Below are positions 26,490 to 36,975 of a stretch of 64,000 nucleotides of DNA, in pieces. Location: NCBI GenBank assembly GCA_023935145.1, contig CM043700.1:26134001-26198000 (forward strand), written 5' to 3'. Source of the stretch: Bretschneidera sinensis (lineage: Eukaryota > Streptophyta > Magnoliopsida > Brassicales > Akaniaceae). Within the stretch, counting starts at the first letter, position 1. The number at the start of each line of letters is the position of its first letter. The translations under genes were made by a program, and so were the position numbers. The notes under the pieces are model-generated. The model saw only the letters and a list, made by a program, of their open reading frames with translations, ran no database searches and had not been told where the DNA came from.

Positions 26490-26796
26490 TGTAAGTTTAA
26501 AGATAAAAGAACAATTTGATAAATGAGATTTCTTAGAACAAAAGTAAGAAAATAGAGGAAGATATATGGGAATGCAAACTGGGAATTCAAATCATTCATA
26601 ATACATCAAGCTTACATTATATAAAAAAACTGAACAACTAACAAAGTAACCGAGAATCAAGCCATGAAGCACTGCTCGACATAACAAATTAACCATTTCC
26701 CACAAACTAGGAACCATAACTTGACTAAGTAAAAAAAAGAAAAAAACACGTGAGCAACAAAACGTGAGGTAGTGATCCTGATGCAAATAACCAACA
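26490..26796 (-). repeat. 5' LTR of element D
   Basis: 307 bp, same ends as its partner at 22181-22489. The target duplication CAAAT follows at 26797-26801. Confidence 0.95.
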
Positions 26797-27801
26797 CAAA
26801 TGATAAGTGACGTATTTTAAGAATAACAAATTAAAGAATGTTTTTTTTGGGAGACTTTGTTTTACAACGTATTAATTAAAGACGATGACGACTTGATATT
26901 AATACATTCTATGTCATGAAAAAGCCACACATCTTTTCTAAATAAATTTGATTGAGGAAACTCATGATGTATTACGTTTCATTTTGCATCATGATGTAGT
27001 CTCTCATTCATGCATGGTTAAGGGAATCTCTTTCCCCTTCAAAGAGAAAACGACTTCGTATAGATTATTTCAGATTTCACGGAAAAAGAATTCCAATACC
27101 AATGAGTTCAGTAATTCTTTCACCACTTTCTACGGTGTTCTTTCCATTACCTCGTGTAGTTAAGACGGATACCAAAGGAAAGGCATTTTAGAAGAAATGG
27201 GGAAAAAAAGGAAACAAATTTGTTCAAACTAGCATGAAATAAGGCCTATAAGGAAACGAATTTATTCAAACTCGCACGTTCAAAGAGAAAATAGACATGA
27301 TTGGAACAAAAGCCAAGTAGAATAAAGAGCTGCCGAGGAAAAGGCAAATAAATTGATTCAAAGTTCCTTGATAAATTACAATTTGTTTAATCTTTTTTTT
27401 TTTATACCAATCAAGCAACTCCAGGAACTCTGTTCTACACTCAGTGGAACATATACCCCATAGCTCTAGCAAAAGAACGTGCATCCCCATCCTATTCCAC
27501 CTGGAACACAACAAAAGAAGTTAGAATATGTTCACTCTTTTCATCAAATAATCCAGAAACTCAGTTCCACACTCAGTGGAACATATACCTATAGCTCTAG
27601 CAAAAGAACGTGCATCCCCATCCCTATTCCACCTGGAATGGAACACAACAAAAGAAGTTAGAATATGTTCACTCCTTTCATCAAACAATGTACCAGTCAA
27701 TCAAGAAAACAACAAAAAACCTACAATAACATGCCTACAATAACACTCACAGTTCAAACCTTTAGAAATAAAATCAAACAGATGGAATAAATGTTTCACC
27801 A
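26797..27801. other. Intergenic DNA and 3' flank of the DUF1644 gene
   Basis: No gene seen. The right part probably includes the 3' UTR of the minus-strand DUF1644 gene (stop at 27802) and contains the tandem duplication at 27421-27689. Confidence 0.6.
27421..27689. repeat. Two-copy tandem duplication of about 135 bp
   Basis: Copies at about 27421-27551 and 27553-27689 share 'cactcagtggaacatatacc', 'agctctagcaaaagaacgtg', 'catcccatcc'-like text and 'gaagttagaatatgttcact'. Divergence is low. It lies 110-380 bp beyond the DUF1644 stop codon and may be part of its 3' UTR. Confidence 0.9.
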
Positions 27802-28809
27802 TCATGGTTGATCATCAGGTGTTGTACGTCTCCGAGTGCGATGCCGGCGACCCCGAGGACCAGAACTATCATCTGAAGATTCATTCTCCTCGTCTCTAGA
27901 AGAAGATCCAGTATCCCCATCATAACTCTCACCCCAGAGTCGAGTAGATCTCCTTGTAATACTCAGTTGTGCTCTGGCTCTGGAGGTACCAGACGAGCTA
28001 CTGCTCCTAGGACGAGATCCAGGTCGAAAAACTCTGATGAGAAAAAACACTGTGAGCCACCCACCATCATCGATAGGCAAAATGCTGTCATCACCCCTCT
28101 CTTCTCCAAGTGAAGATTGGAGTGTGCTGAGCAAGTCTCCAAGGTCCCTCTGGTGCTCCAACCTCCTCCAATTACGCTGCCGCTCTGGGTCAGCCTCTGA
28201 TGGACGTACAGTGGGGTGCTCAACCCTTGCATGATTCCTCAGATTGGCATAGGTGCCACTGAAATTACATGTCTCACAGGCACAGCTTCTTGATTTTGCA
28301 TTCATAAAACGACGAGCAGCCTCCATGACAACCCATTCTTTTATCTGCCCACGGCATAGAGGGCACACCAGCTTCGGCTTCACCTGGTTCTCACAAGAAA
28401 TTGTATGTTCTGTGGAGGGCCCTTCCTCACTTCTATCCTCTTGCAAATCACTGATAGTTGCTTCAAAAGCACCAGCTGGTGTGGTTGGAAGCCTAGTTTC
28501 TTGTTGCGGCGACAATGAGGTTTCCGTAACAGATTTGCGAAATTGGTCAAGACAATTGGAGTGGCGATAGCTTGTGTCACACATGTAGGGACGACAGCCC
28601 TTTTCATGGGAAGAACATATGAGGAGAACTGCATTGTGAGGATGTTCCATGCAGACAGGGCACCGGGCTTCTTCCCATTCCTTCACATTTTCTTCAGTAT
28701 CTGAAGGGATTTTGGGAGAAGATTGGCGAGTGCGACTGGAGCTGCATGGGAAAGGAGACGCTCTATAACTATCATAAGACACGGAACGATCTCTTCTCTC
28801 CTTTGGCAT
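27802..28809 (-). CDS. DUF1644 family zinc-finger protein
   Basis: A single-exon reading frame of 335 residues, ATG at 28809, uninterrupted. It matches the plant DUF1644 family as I know it. A Cys-rich block begins CPVCME at residues 50-55 and continues through ICSSHEKGCRPYMC (64-77). A second block CPLCRGQIKEW lies at 149-159. A C2H2-like finger follows with C178, C181, H193 and H198. The C-terminal third has a hydrophobic stretch FFLIRVFRPG and then a Ser/Arg-rich, acidic-patched tail rich in RRR, typical of a nuclear or nucleic-acid-binding protein. Members have been linked to stress responses and proposed as RING-like proteins, but the biochemical role is not settled. The upstream region suggests a 5' UTR intron. 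No damage seen. Confidence 0.93.
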   Translation of the reverse strand: MPKERRDRSVSYDSYRASPFPCSSSRTRQSSPKIPSDTEENVKEWEEARCPVCMEHPHNAVLLICSSHEKGCRPYMCDTSYRHSNCLDQFRKSVTETSLSPQQETRLPTTPAGAFEATISDLQEDRSEEGPSTEHTISCENQVKPKLVCPLCRGQIKEWVVMEAARRFMNAKSRSCACETCNFSGTYANLRNHARVEHPTVRPSEADPERQRNWRRLEHQRDLGDLLSTLQSSLGEERGDDSILPIDDGGWLTVFFLIRVFRPGSRPRSSSSSGTSRARAQLSITRRSTRLWGESYDGDTGSSSRDEENESSDDSSGPRGRRHRTRRRTTPDDQP

Positions 28810-31034
28810 CTTGGAATCTCAAATATATCAACACAAACACTAAAAAGAGTGATGCCTCCCACAAGGCAGCAATTGAATGATTGAGACTACAAGTCTACAA
28901 GACAAGACATCAATGTTAACAGTTGTATACCACTTGCAAGCTAAATATTATACAAATCCAATTAAAATAAATTATTTGAGGTTTTAAAAAAACCTACATA
29001 ATAGAAATTATTAAAAAAAAATACACAAACAAGAAAATCATACATAATGACAACTATTTAAACAAGATGACATTAAACATATGTTCTCGTCTAATAGATT
29101 TTAGATAGATGTCGGGCATAGATAGATACATTATCTCGTATCATAGTTTTTATATAGATGTCAAGCATAGGCAGATACTTTTTGTAGCATCATAGACATT
29201 AAACATCCTCTACAAGAGAAATAATTCTATTAACCGCAACATGGGGTAAGAGATGATTTAGTTTTGTGCAATTTCTCTTTCTTCATTGGAGTAGTAGAAC
29301 ACGATCAATTTCCGAGACCCATAAGAAGACAGACTGTCATGAAATCCAACATGGGCAAAAAAAGTGCCCTGGCCAATCATTACCAGGATCTAATACCATG
29401 GCATTGCCGGAGGATCCAAGGTGCAGTGTTCATCTGCATTGCATGAATCAACATCAAGATTCTTAAACATACCCTCATTGTGACAGCATGAGGGATCACA
29501 ATTTGATATCAGTACCATCCTTTCACAAAGGAGTCATAACTACTAAAGCAACTCCTACTCTAATATTCCACCTTACTGAATAGAAAGAAACCAGAAATAG
29601 TTGATAGATTAGAGAACTGACAATAAAACAAAGAAACTAAACAACTCAACAATGCTTCAAATACCAACTACTTTTGGTTGCAACTATTGCTCTACTTTAT
29701 CTTTCTATGGGGTCATATACTCAGCTAAGTCAGTCACATTGAGTCATCTTCCAGCATAAAATCACTTTCCTAACCTAGAGATAATAATCTCACATCATTA
29801 CTATATTAAAACTCTTTATGTCAGAAAACCTAGTACCTTTGGTATAGTTAGCTTGCTTGCTTCATGACATTTCTCCCAATGAACAAATATCAAAGATGGT
29901 TTCCAGACTTCCAGTTTATACCCTTGCAGAATATTTCTTGTTTACACATTTGCCTCTTCATCAATATCAAGATAACACTTATGTAATGTACATACACAGA
30001 AGTTAACCAAATCATGAACAAGCCAGAGCGCATACCAGCCCAAAGTATCAACTCTTGAACTCTGGCATGTAAGGGCTCTCCAGATTGATACTACCAATAG
30101 GTAATTAAGACAACATACATAAACAGAAGGGTACAAATAATAGTAAGCTAACTACAACATTGCTGCAAAAGGCACGACGTGCTACTACAGTGTTGTCAAA
30201 AGTTTAAAATTGTATAGAATAGAACTGAGTATTATAAACCAAAAAAAAAAAAAGAATAGAACTGAGTAACACCAAAATTAAAAATTTTCATGAATTGAAC
30301 GACAAAAATCGCAGTTGAGATTGCAATGCACAAACATTAAGTACATCATGATAAACAAAAAGCGAGAGTCATTGAGTGCCAATCATAAACAACGTATAAA
30401 ATTGTGTTTCCTTCTATAACCTTTGAAAATTGAACCTTTTCCATTGGTCTTTAGCTGGCCCTATGAACCAAATCAGAGAAAAATAGCAAAGAAGAAATGA
30501 AGTAACCGACCCCAAGTAGTTCAGATAACTCTTCATCAAATCGTGTTTCGTAGTTTTTCGGCATATGTTAAAACTGGCAAGACTACATAGAGACACTCCA
30601 ATCCGAGCTGCGAATTAAACTCACCAACCTTCATCTCCATACAATTTCTGAAACCATGAACAAGAACTCGCAAGAAAGAAGTGAAAGTCGCTTTCATTTT
30701 CAAAAATTAAACTCATTTAAGAGTAAGCAAAACAACAATTCACAAAAATAAACCAAAGCAGCTCTAAGAAACCCCGGTAATACATATGATTAGCTTAAAA
30801 ACTCCAATTTCACATCTCAAAACACAATTTCCTCAACCAATTCAACCACCAAAAGGATACCCCAGAAATACACAACAATGAAATCAACACAGCAAAGGAA
30901 AACGATTCAAATCACATCAAGAACCCGATCCAAGCCGGGACTGGACCTAATTACATAGCAACCGACAAGATCCGGCTAAAATCAGACCCTCAAAACGGGT
31001 AAAATACTTGGGGATTCAATTTAGATGATTACCA
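28810..31034 (-). other. Probable 5' UTR intron region of the DUF1644 gene
   Basis: More than 2 kb without coding sequence lie between the DUF1644 start codon and a GA/CT-rich, promoter-like zone near 31150. On the minus strand 'gaagtttatg|gtaatcatc' near 31030 is a plausible donor, and 'ccttgtgggag' about 40 bp before the ATG offers an acceptor. Members of this family commonly have introns in the 5' leader. This is an inference; no transcript evidence is available. Confidence 0.45.
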
Positions 31035-31250
31035 TAAACTTCGAGGAGACGATTAGGATAGTAATTCCGATTGGGGTTGTGATCGAAAAAACAGCTAAAC
31101 AGAAGTAGAGAGAGGAGAAAAATTGATGGGGCAGCCTTTTCCAGGGCTCCTTCGAGAACGAGAGAGAGAAAAAAATAGGGCTCTCTCTCGTATGTAGGGC
31201 GTGACGATGCGAGCTGAGGTGGACGACTAGGGCTCGCTATTTCCTTTTTT
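31035..31250 (-). promoter_or_regulatory. Likely 5' UTR first exon and core promoter of the DUF1644 gene
   Basis: Minus-strand sequence here is rich in CTCTCTC tracts and GC compared with its surroundings, as seen in many plant core promoters and leaders. It immediately precedes the candidate leader intron. The exact start site cannot be placed from sequence. Confidence 0.4.
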
Positions 31251-32664
31251 TTTTTTTTCTTTTTCCTTTTGTCTTTTCGTGTTTGTTCTTTTGAAATTTG
31301 AATGATATTTTTAATCGGCGCCGTTTTCGAAATGTTGTGGGGGGCTTTTTACACGGGTGCTACTACGTTCGTGAGTGTTACGGTCCACTAAAAAAAGGAT
31401 TTTTATTTTTATTTTGAGTGCACGTGTTCACCTATCAGACACCACAGCTCTAAAAAATTCTTGGTCGGTTTACTCAATTTTAATTTTTTTTATTGATATA
31501 GTTAATATAAATGTAAATTTCATAAAATAATATTAAAAATAAAACTGAAAATTTTAATTGATAACCAAAAAATCATGTAGCGTCTCTATATCTTGTCAGT
31601 CATCTACACCGACCTTGTTTGAGATACAACTACAATTTTTGGTTTTTAGTTGAATTACAATGAAAAACCATTTTCATTAGAAATATTACTTTTTTGATAG
31701 TTAATCTTAATGTTATAACTAAAACGTTTAAGGATTTTTTTTATAAAAAAAACTATGAGGTTTACTTTAAAAATTAAAATACATAAGCGGAAGAAAAAAT
31801 CAAAGATGAAACCGAGAATGGGAGTGTCAAAATGTCAATTTAACAATTTTCAAAAGTATTAAAAGTGAGAATGTCTCAAGAATTTATATGTTTATATTTA
31901 TAAATTTTATATTGTAAATATAAGTATATAATTATATACATAAAATATATATTTTTAAATTTTATATTATTCTAAATGATTAAAAAATTGAAGTAACTAT
32001 TATTAATCCTAATAATACCTTAATATATACTTTGAAGTACAAAAGTACTACAATAATCATAACTAGTTTAAAGATTAAGACTTGAGCTTCCGTAATTGTT
32101 TTGTTGTTATTAATTTGAAAAATTCTTACCTATACAGTATCATGAGATACATGCATAAGAATCTATTTTACTTTTTAATGAAAATAAATTTTATTTTCTC
32201 TCTTCTTATATTATTGATTAATAAGATTGACCATTACACCATAAACATCTCATGGCATTATACCAAACAAATTTTTTTTTTTATTAATTTTAGCAAACAA
32301 CACGTCAAGATTGACACTTTGCAATCTCAATATATTCATCTCAAATCTAATTTCAATAGAACAACTGCAGTGTTTCAAAGGGTTGTGCCCTAATCTAAAA
32401 TTGCATCATCGGCTTAGCAAGAAAGTAAGAATTTAACGAAGCAAAGAATGTGACTGAACTCCAAAGGGAGGGCAGATTTGATAGGATTTGATACCATGTC
32501 CATCCAAAGGGGTAGGGATCACATCTATGAGACTACAAGGCCTCTGAATCAAGAATGCCCACCTTAGATGGAGTTATGGAGTTGTTAAGGGACCCTAATG
32601 CCAACATGGTTGGGGTATATGAACTTTGAAAAACAATGGTTCATTTGAGTGGAGGAACACCTTG
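31251..32664. other. AT-rich intergenic DNA
   Basis: No gene supported. Homopolymer-rich and strongly AT-rich from 31480 to 32050. The open frame at 32082-32393 is a low-complexity AT-rich translation with no family features. Confidence 0.55.
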
Positions 32665-32880
32665 TGTTAATGTATTATATGGGCTTAGTCCCACATTGGT
32701 TGTGTATAGCTTTGCTTCTCCTATTAGCTTGTATAAATAGGATAATCCCACATTGGTTGTGTATAGCTTTACTTCTCCTATTAGCTTATATAAATAGGAT
32801 AGCTCCCTTTGTAAGTAAAACACACAATTCAATACAATTCTTCTCTTTGTATTGTCTCACTTCCTCTCTTAAATTCAACA
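32665..32880 (+). repeat. 5' LTR of element E
   Basis: 216 bp, TGTTAATG...TTCAACA. Inside it a segment of about 56 bp is duplicated in tandem, each copy ending in a TATA-like TATAAATAGGATA (near 32734 and 32810), so the LTR has two candidate TATA boxes. Element F's LTR has only one. Confidence 0.97.
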
Positions 32881-32892
32881 TGGTATCAGAGC
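32881..32892 (+). other. Primer-binding site of element E
   Basis: TGGTATCAGAGC, an exact match to the common plant Copia site for initiator methionine tRNA, directly abutting the LTR end. Confidence 0.95.
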
Positions 32893-33029
32893 CATAATGG
32901 TTCTCGGTATTTTAAGAGTTGAGTATGCTCTGTGATTGCCACTATTAGTGGATCCTTCACATCAGAAAAACTTCTAGTATATCCTTTTCATACCTGTCGG
33001 GTCATCACTATAGTCGGAGTCTCATTCTC

Positions 33030-33365
33030 CATCGACATCATCTCCGCTGCCGCTTCTGTTTCAGAAACGCTGCTGCCACGTTAGCCCTAAAAGCCACATC
33101 AGCGCCACCTCACTGCCACCTCAGTGCCACGTCACCCGTTGACATCATCTCCGCTGCCACATCAGTGCCACATCACCCGTTGACATCATCTCCGCTGCCG
33201 CTCCTGTTTCAGACACGCTGCTGCCACGGTAGCACCACATCAACAACACGTCAGCACCACGATACTCGTTGACCACCACATCATCAGTTGACTGCCACGT
33301 CATCAGTTGACCGCCACATCACCGGTTGACTGCCACATCATCAGTTGACCGCCACATCACCGGTT
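33030..33365 (+). repeat. GCCAC/TTGAC-rich tandem array in the leader of element E
   Basis: About 20 short units of the form GCCAC(A/G)TCA, many joined by (C/A)GTTGAC, fill the leader where gag should lie. Larger sub-blocks such as 'gttgacatcatctccgctgcc' are themselves repeated. It is GC-richer than the surroundings. Some units read CCACGTCA, an ACGT-core sequence of the type bound by plant bZIP factors, and TTGAC is the W-box core. Binding is an inference only. Confidence 0.85.
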
Positions 33366-33395
33366 TCTTGGAGGTTCACCTTCCTCTTTGCTCCT

Positions 33396-36300
33396 ATGGC
33401 TGAATTGGATTTACCGCACCGACAGAGCACACACCAGAAGCCCTTATATTGCAAGTATTGTCATTCACAAAGGCATGAATTGCTCAAATGTCCTTCTCGC
33501 CTATGTAAAGTCTGCAGAGAACCGGGTCACTATCTTGCAGACTGCCCTAAACTTCCATCAGGAAATCAGTCAAATGGGAACCAATATCACTCTCGAGGCT
33601 CACACAATCGGTCATATTCCAAGCCAAAGAATATTGCTGCTGTAACCACTGATGCTACACCAACTTCATCCAATTCTCCACCTGATTGGAGTGGTTTCTG
33701 CACCGTTCTTACCGAGGCTCTAAATAAAATCGGTAACAATATAGCCATGTCAACTACACCAGGTACATCCCGATGGTATTTCGATTCTGCTTGTTGCAAT
33801 CACATGACTTCTGATGCCTCTATTTTTTCCTCTAAAACCTGTGATGAGCATGCGCCTACTATTCACACTGCCAATGGATCAAATATGCTGGTCAGCCATA
33901 CTGGACATGTTGATAGTTCTCATTTGTCTCTCCCTGACACATATTTAGTTCCTAATCTTACGCTTAACCTTATATCTGTTGGACAACTATGTGATCTTGG
34001 ACTTGATGTGCATTTTTCTTCTACTGGTTGTCGTGTGCAGGACCCTCAGACAGGAAAACTCCTTGGAACCGGCCGTAAAGTTGGACGCCTCTTTGAGCTC
34101 ACTCATCTCCAAGTCCCATCCTCACCATCACCAAATCAATCAGCCGCATCCATCCCAGCACTCTCACCTGTGGAATTGTGGCACTCTCGGTTAGGTCATA
34201 CTTCATCTAGCCCTCTACGTTCTCTTATTTCTAGTGGTCAGTTAGGTTCACTTCAGCATGAGTCTTTTCATTGTATTCATTGTCAACTTGCAAAACAATC
34301 AGCTTTACCTTTTAATGAGAGTCAGTCTGTTTCTCTTGCACCTTTTGATTTAGTACATTCTGACGTTTGGGGACTTTCTCCTCATGCATCAATGGGTGGT
34401 GCTCGTTATTTTGTTATATTTGTGGATGACTATTCTCGTTATACTTGGTTGTTTCTTATGAAAAGCAGATCTGAACTCTTTCAAATATATTCTGATTTTT
34501 CTTCTATAGTTAAAACTCAATTCTCTCGAAATATCAAAATTTTTCGTTCAGATAATGCAATGGAATATAAAGACCGTGCTTTTCTAAACCTACTTCACAA
34601 AAATGGCACGCTCCCCCACCGCTCGTGCCCTGGAACCTCCCAACAAAATGGACGAGCTGAACGCAAACATCGACATATTCTTGACACCGTTCGTGCTCTA
34701 CTCATTTCGTCATCATGTCCTGAACGTTTCTGGGGTGATGCTGCATTCACCGCAGTATACACAATCAATCGTGTCCCTTCCACTACAATCCAAAATCAAT
34801 CTCCATTCGAGCGCCTTTTCGGTAAACCTCCTGATTACTCTAACCTCAGAGTCTTTGGTTGCGCTCGTTTTGTTCTTCTCAAACCACATGAACACAACAA
34901 ATTACAACCAAGGGCTCATCTGTGTTGTTTCATTGGATATGGTATTGAATATAAGGGGTATCGATGCTGGGATCCTATTTCTAAAACTCTTCGTATCTCT
35001 CGTCATGTCATTTTTTGGGAACATCAAATGTTCTCTTCGTTACGGTCATTTGACATATCAACCATCACTAACTCTAGATTCTTTACTGATCCATCTATTA
35101 AGTTATTTCCTGAGAATCCAGTTTCAGGTACTGTTGAGTCCACCTCCGAATCACCAGCTGATATCACCCCTTCCGTTCCAGAACCACCAGTTGATCCTAC
35201 CTCTCTAGACCCAGACCCAGTTCCAGCTCCAGAACCATCAGCTGACCTCACCTCTCTGACTCAATCGGTCGTGCCCGAGGATATTCCTATGTCTGATGAG
35301 TCTGCACTGACTCCCTCTGAGAGCCATCCTCCAGATCACCCCCGCAGATCTACTAGGGTAACTCACCCCCCTTCTCATCTTGCTGATTACCATTGTGATT
35401 ATCATTGTTTTTCCACTATACTTCATCTGCATGAGCCTCAATCCTATAAGGAGGCTAGTACTAATCCTCTTTGGCAGAAAGCAATGGATGAAGAACTTCA
35501 GGCCCTAGCTAAAACTCATACATGGGATATTGTTGATCTACCCGCTGGAAAAACTCCTATTGGGTGCAAATGGGTGTTTAAGATCAAGACACTTTCTGAT
35601 GGCTCTATTGAACGATATAAAGCCCGACTTGTTGCGAAGGGATTTGCTCAGGAATATGGCATTGACTATGAAGAGACATTTGCTCTAGTGGCGAGGCTCA
35701 CATCTGTCCGTACACTCATTGCTGTCGCCGCCATTCGAAGATGGACTTTATTTCAAATGGATGTCAAAAATGCATTTCTGAATGGGGAACTTCTTGAGGA
35801 AGTCTATATGCATACACCTCCCGGCTTGGATGCCACTCGAAACAAAGTTTGTCGCCTTCGTCGTGCCTTATATGGTTTAAAACAAGCTCCACGTGCCTGG
35901 TTTGCCAAATTCAGCACTACCATTCATCAGTTTGGGTTCACACCGAGTGCTCATGATTCGGCTCTGTTTATCCGCCATACTGCCAATGGTATTATCCTTC
36001 TTTTACTGTACGTGGATGATATGGTTATTACTGGAGATGATCCACATGGTATTTCTGAACTCAAAAAGTTTCTCAGTGGCCAATTCGAGATGAAAGATCT
36101 TGGCGTGCTCACCTATTTTCTTGGCCTCGAAGTCTCATCTAATTCTGATGGATTTTTTCTCTCTCAGGCCAAATATGCCTCGGACCTCCTTTCCAAGGCT
36201 GGGATCACTGACTCAACCACTGCCACTACTCCTCTCGAGCCGAATGTCAGACTTACCCCACTCGATGGTTCACCTCTTCAGGATGCCACTCTATATCGTC

Positions 36301-36962
36301 AACTGGTTGGAAGTCTTGTATATCTTACTGTCACTCGCCCTGACATTGCCTATGCCGTTCATCAGGTCAGTCGGTTCTTGTCCGCTCCTCGGACCACCCA
36401 TTACTCGGCTGCTCTTCGCATTCTTAGGTACGTCAAGGGTACTTTATTTCATGGGCTTCATTTCTCAGCACAGTCTGCCCCCGTTTTACAAGCCTATTCT
36501 GATGCCGATTGGGCCGGAGACCCCACCGACAGACGTTCAACCACTGGTTACTGTTTCTTTTTGGGCAATTCTCTCATTTCCTGGCGTAGTAAGAAACAAA
36601 CTGTGGTTGCTCGCTCCAGTACTGAAGCTGAATATCGTGCCATGGCTGATGCAACTCAAGAACTTCTCTGGCTTCGATGGCTACTCGCTGACATGGGTAT
36701 CTCTTCTCCTGCTGCCACTATCCTACACTGTGACAACAGGAGTGCTATTCAGATCGCTCACAATGATGTCTTCCACGAGCGTACAAAACACATCGAGAAT
36801 GATATCCACTTCATCCGTGATCACATTCTCCAGAATACGGTTCGTCTACAATCCGTCAGTTCAGCCGATCAGACAGCTGACATTTTCACTAAGGCTCATC
36901 CACCCGGACGCTTTCACTTTCTGGTTTCCAAACTCAAGTTCACCTCCCACTTACCACATTGA
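33396..36962 (+). CDS. Copia pol polyprotein of element E without a gag capsid domain
   Basis: 1188 residues without interruption. I take the ATG at 33396 because the same frame meets a TGA a short way upstream with no earlier ATG. Two CCHC knuckles come first (C19-C22-H27-C32 and C37-C40-H45-C50). The aspartic protease motif WYFDSACCNHM has its Asp at 130 and reads D-S-A. The HHCC pre-integrase motif (WHSRLGH...CIHC) follows, then the integrase core with HSDVWG, VDDYSR and AERKHR. Reverse transcriptase has YVDD at 872-875, and the RNase H domain has the usual SDADWAG, STEAEY and CDN. The frame ends just before the purine tract. The UBN2-type capsid region that normally precedes the knuckles is missing. 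Particle assembly would need Gag from another element. Confidence 0.95.
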   Translation: MAELDLPHRQSTHQKPLYCKYCHSQRHELLKCPSRLCKVCREPGHYLADCPKLPSGNQSNGNQYHSRGSHNRSYSKPKNIAAVTTDATPTSSNSPPDWSGFCTVLTEALNKIGNNIAMSTTPGTSRWYFDSACCNHMTSDASIFSSKTCDEHAPTIHTANGSNMLVSHTGHVDSSHLSLPDTYLVPNLTLNLISVGQLCDLGLDVHFSSTGCRVQDPQTGKLLGTGRKVGRLFELTHLQVPSSPSPNQSAASIPALSPVELWHSRLGHTSSSPLRSLISSGQLGSLQHESFHCIHCQLAKQSALPFNESQSVSLAPFDLVHSDVWGLSPHASMGGARYFVIFVDDYSRYTWLFLMKSRSELFQIYSDFSSIVKTQFSRNIKIFRSDNAMEYKDRAFLNLLHKNGTLPHRSCPGTSQQNGRAERKHRHILDTVRALLISSSCPERFWGDAAFTAVYTINRVPSTTIQNQSPFERLFGKPPDYSNLRVFGCARFVLLKPHEHNKLQPRAHLCCFIGYGIEYKGYRCWDPISKTLRISRHVIFWEHQMFSSLRSFDISTITNSRFFTDPSIKLFPENPVSGTVESTSESPADITPSVPEPPVDPTSLDPDPVPAPEPSADLTSLTQSVVPEDIPMSDESALTPSESHPPDHPRRSTRVTHPPSHLADYHCDYHCFSTILHLHEPQSYKEASTNPLWQKAMDEELQALAKTHTWDIVDLPAGKTPIGCKWVFKIKTLSDGSIERYKARLVAKGFAQEYGIDYEETFALVARLTSVRTLIAVAAIRRWTLFQMDVKNAFLNGELLEEVYMHTPPGLDATRNKVCRLRRALYGLKQAPRAWFAKFSTTIHQFGFTPSAHDSALFIRHTANGIILLLLYVDDMVITGDDPHGISELKKFLSGQFEMKDLGVLTYFLGLEVSSNSDGFFLSQAKYASDLLSKAGITDSTTATTPLEPNVRLTPLDGSPLQDATLYRQLVGSLVYLTVTRPDIAYAVHQVSRFLSAPRTTHYSAALRILRYVKGTLFHGLHFSAQSAPVLQAYSDADWAGDPTDRRSTTGYCFFLGNSLISWRSKKQTVVARSSTEAEYRAMADATQELLWLRWLLADMGISSPAATILHCDNRSAIQIAHNDVFHERTKHIENDIHFIRDHILQNTVRLQSVSSADQTADIFTKAHPPGRFHFLVSKLKFTSHLPH

Positions 36963-36975
36963 GTTTGAGGGGGGA

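Larger units (their letters stand above)
22181..26796 (-). mobile_element. Ty1/copia LTR retrotransposon, element D
   Basis: A complete minus-strand insertion of 4616 bp, separated from element C by only 246 bp of host sequence. The LTRs are 309 and 307 bp, flanked by the target duplication CAAAT (22176-22180 and 26797-26801). Domain order read from right to left is gag, protease, integrase, reverse transcriptase, RNase H. The LTRs differ at about 14 positions, so it is of intermediate age. A longer repeat, 'tattttaagaataacaaat', occurs on both sides (22162 and 26815) and predates the insertion. Confidence 0.96.

Noticed and set aside
22162..26833. 'tattttaagaataacaaat' on both sides of element D as a long target duplication
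   Set aside because: The immediate 5-bp CAAAT duplication fully accounts for integration; the longer repeat is offset on the right side and must predate the insertion.
32082..32393. Plus-strand open frame of 103 codons
   Set aside because: AT-rich, low-complexity translation without family resemblance or splice context.
33030..33365. CRISPR-like regular repeat in the leader of element E
   Set aside because: Units are very short, directly abutting and of variable spacing, without unique spacers; this is a eukaryotic retrotransposon leader.
33345..33395. Upstream extension of the element E polyprotein from a TTG codon
   Set aside because: The codon is TTG, not ATG, and lies in the repeat array; the first in-frame ATG is at 33396. 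The same applies to 47369 in element F, where ATG is at 47420.
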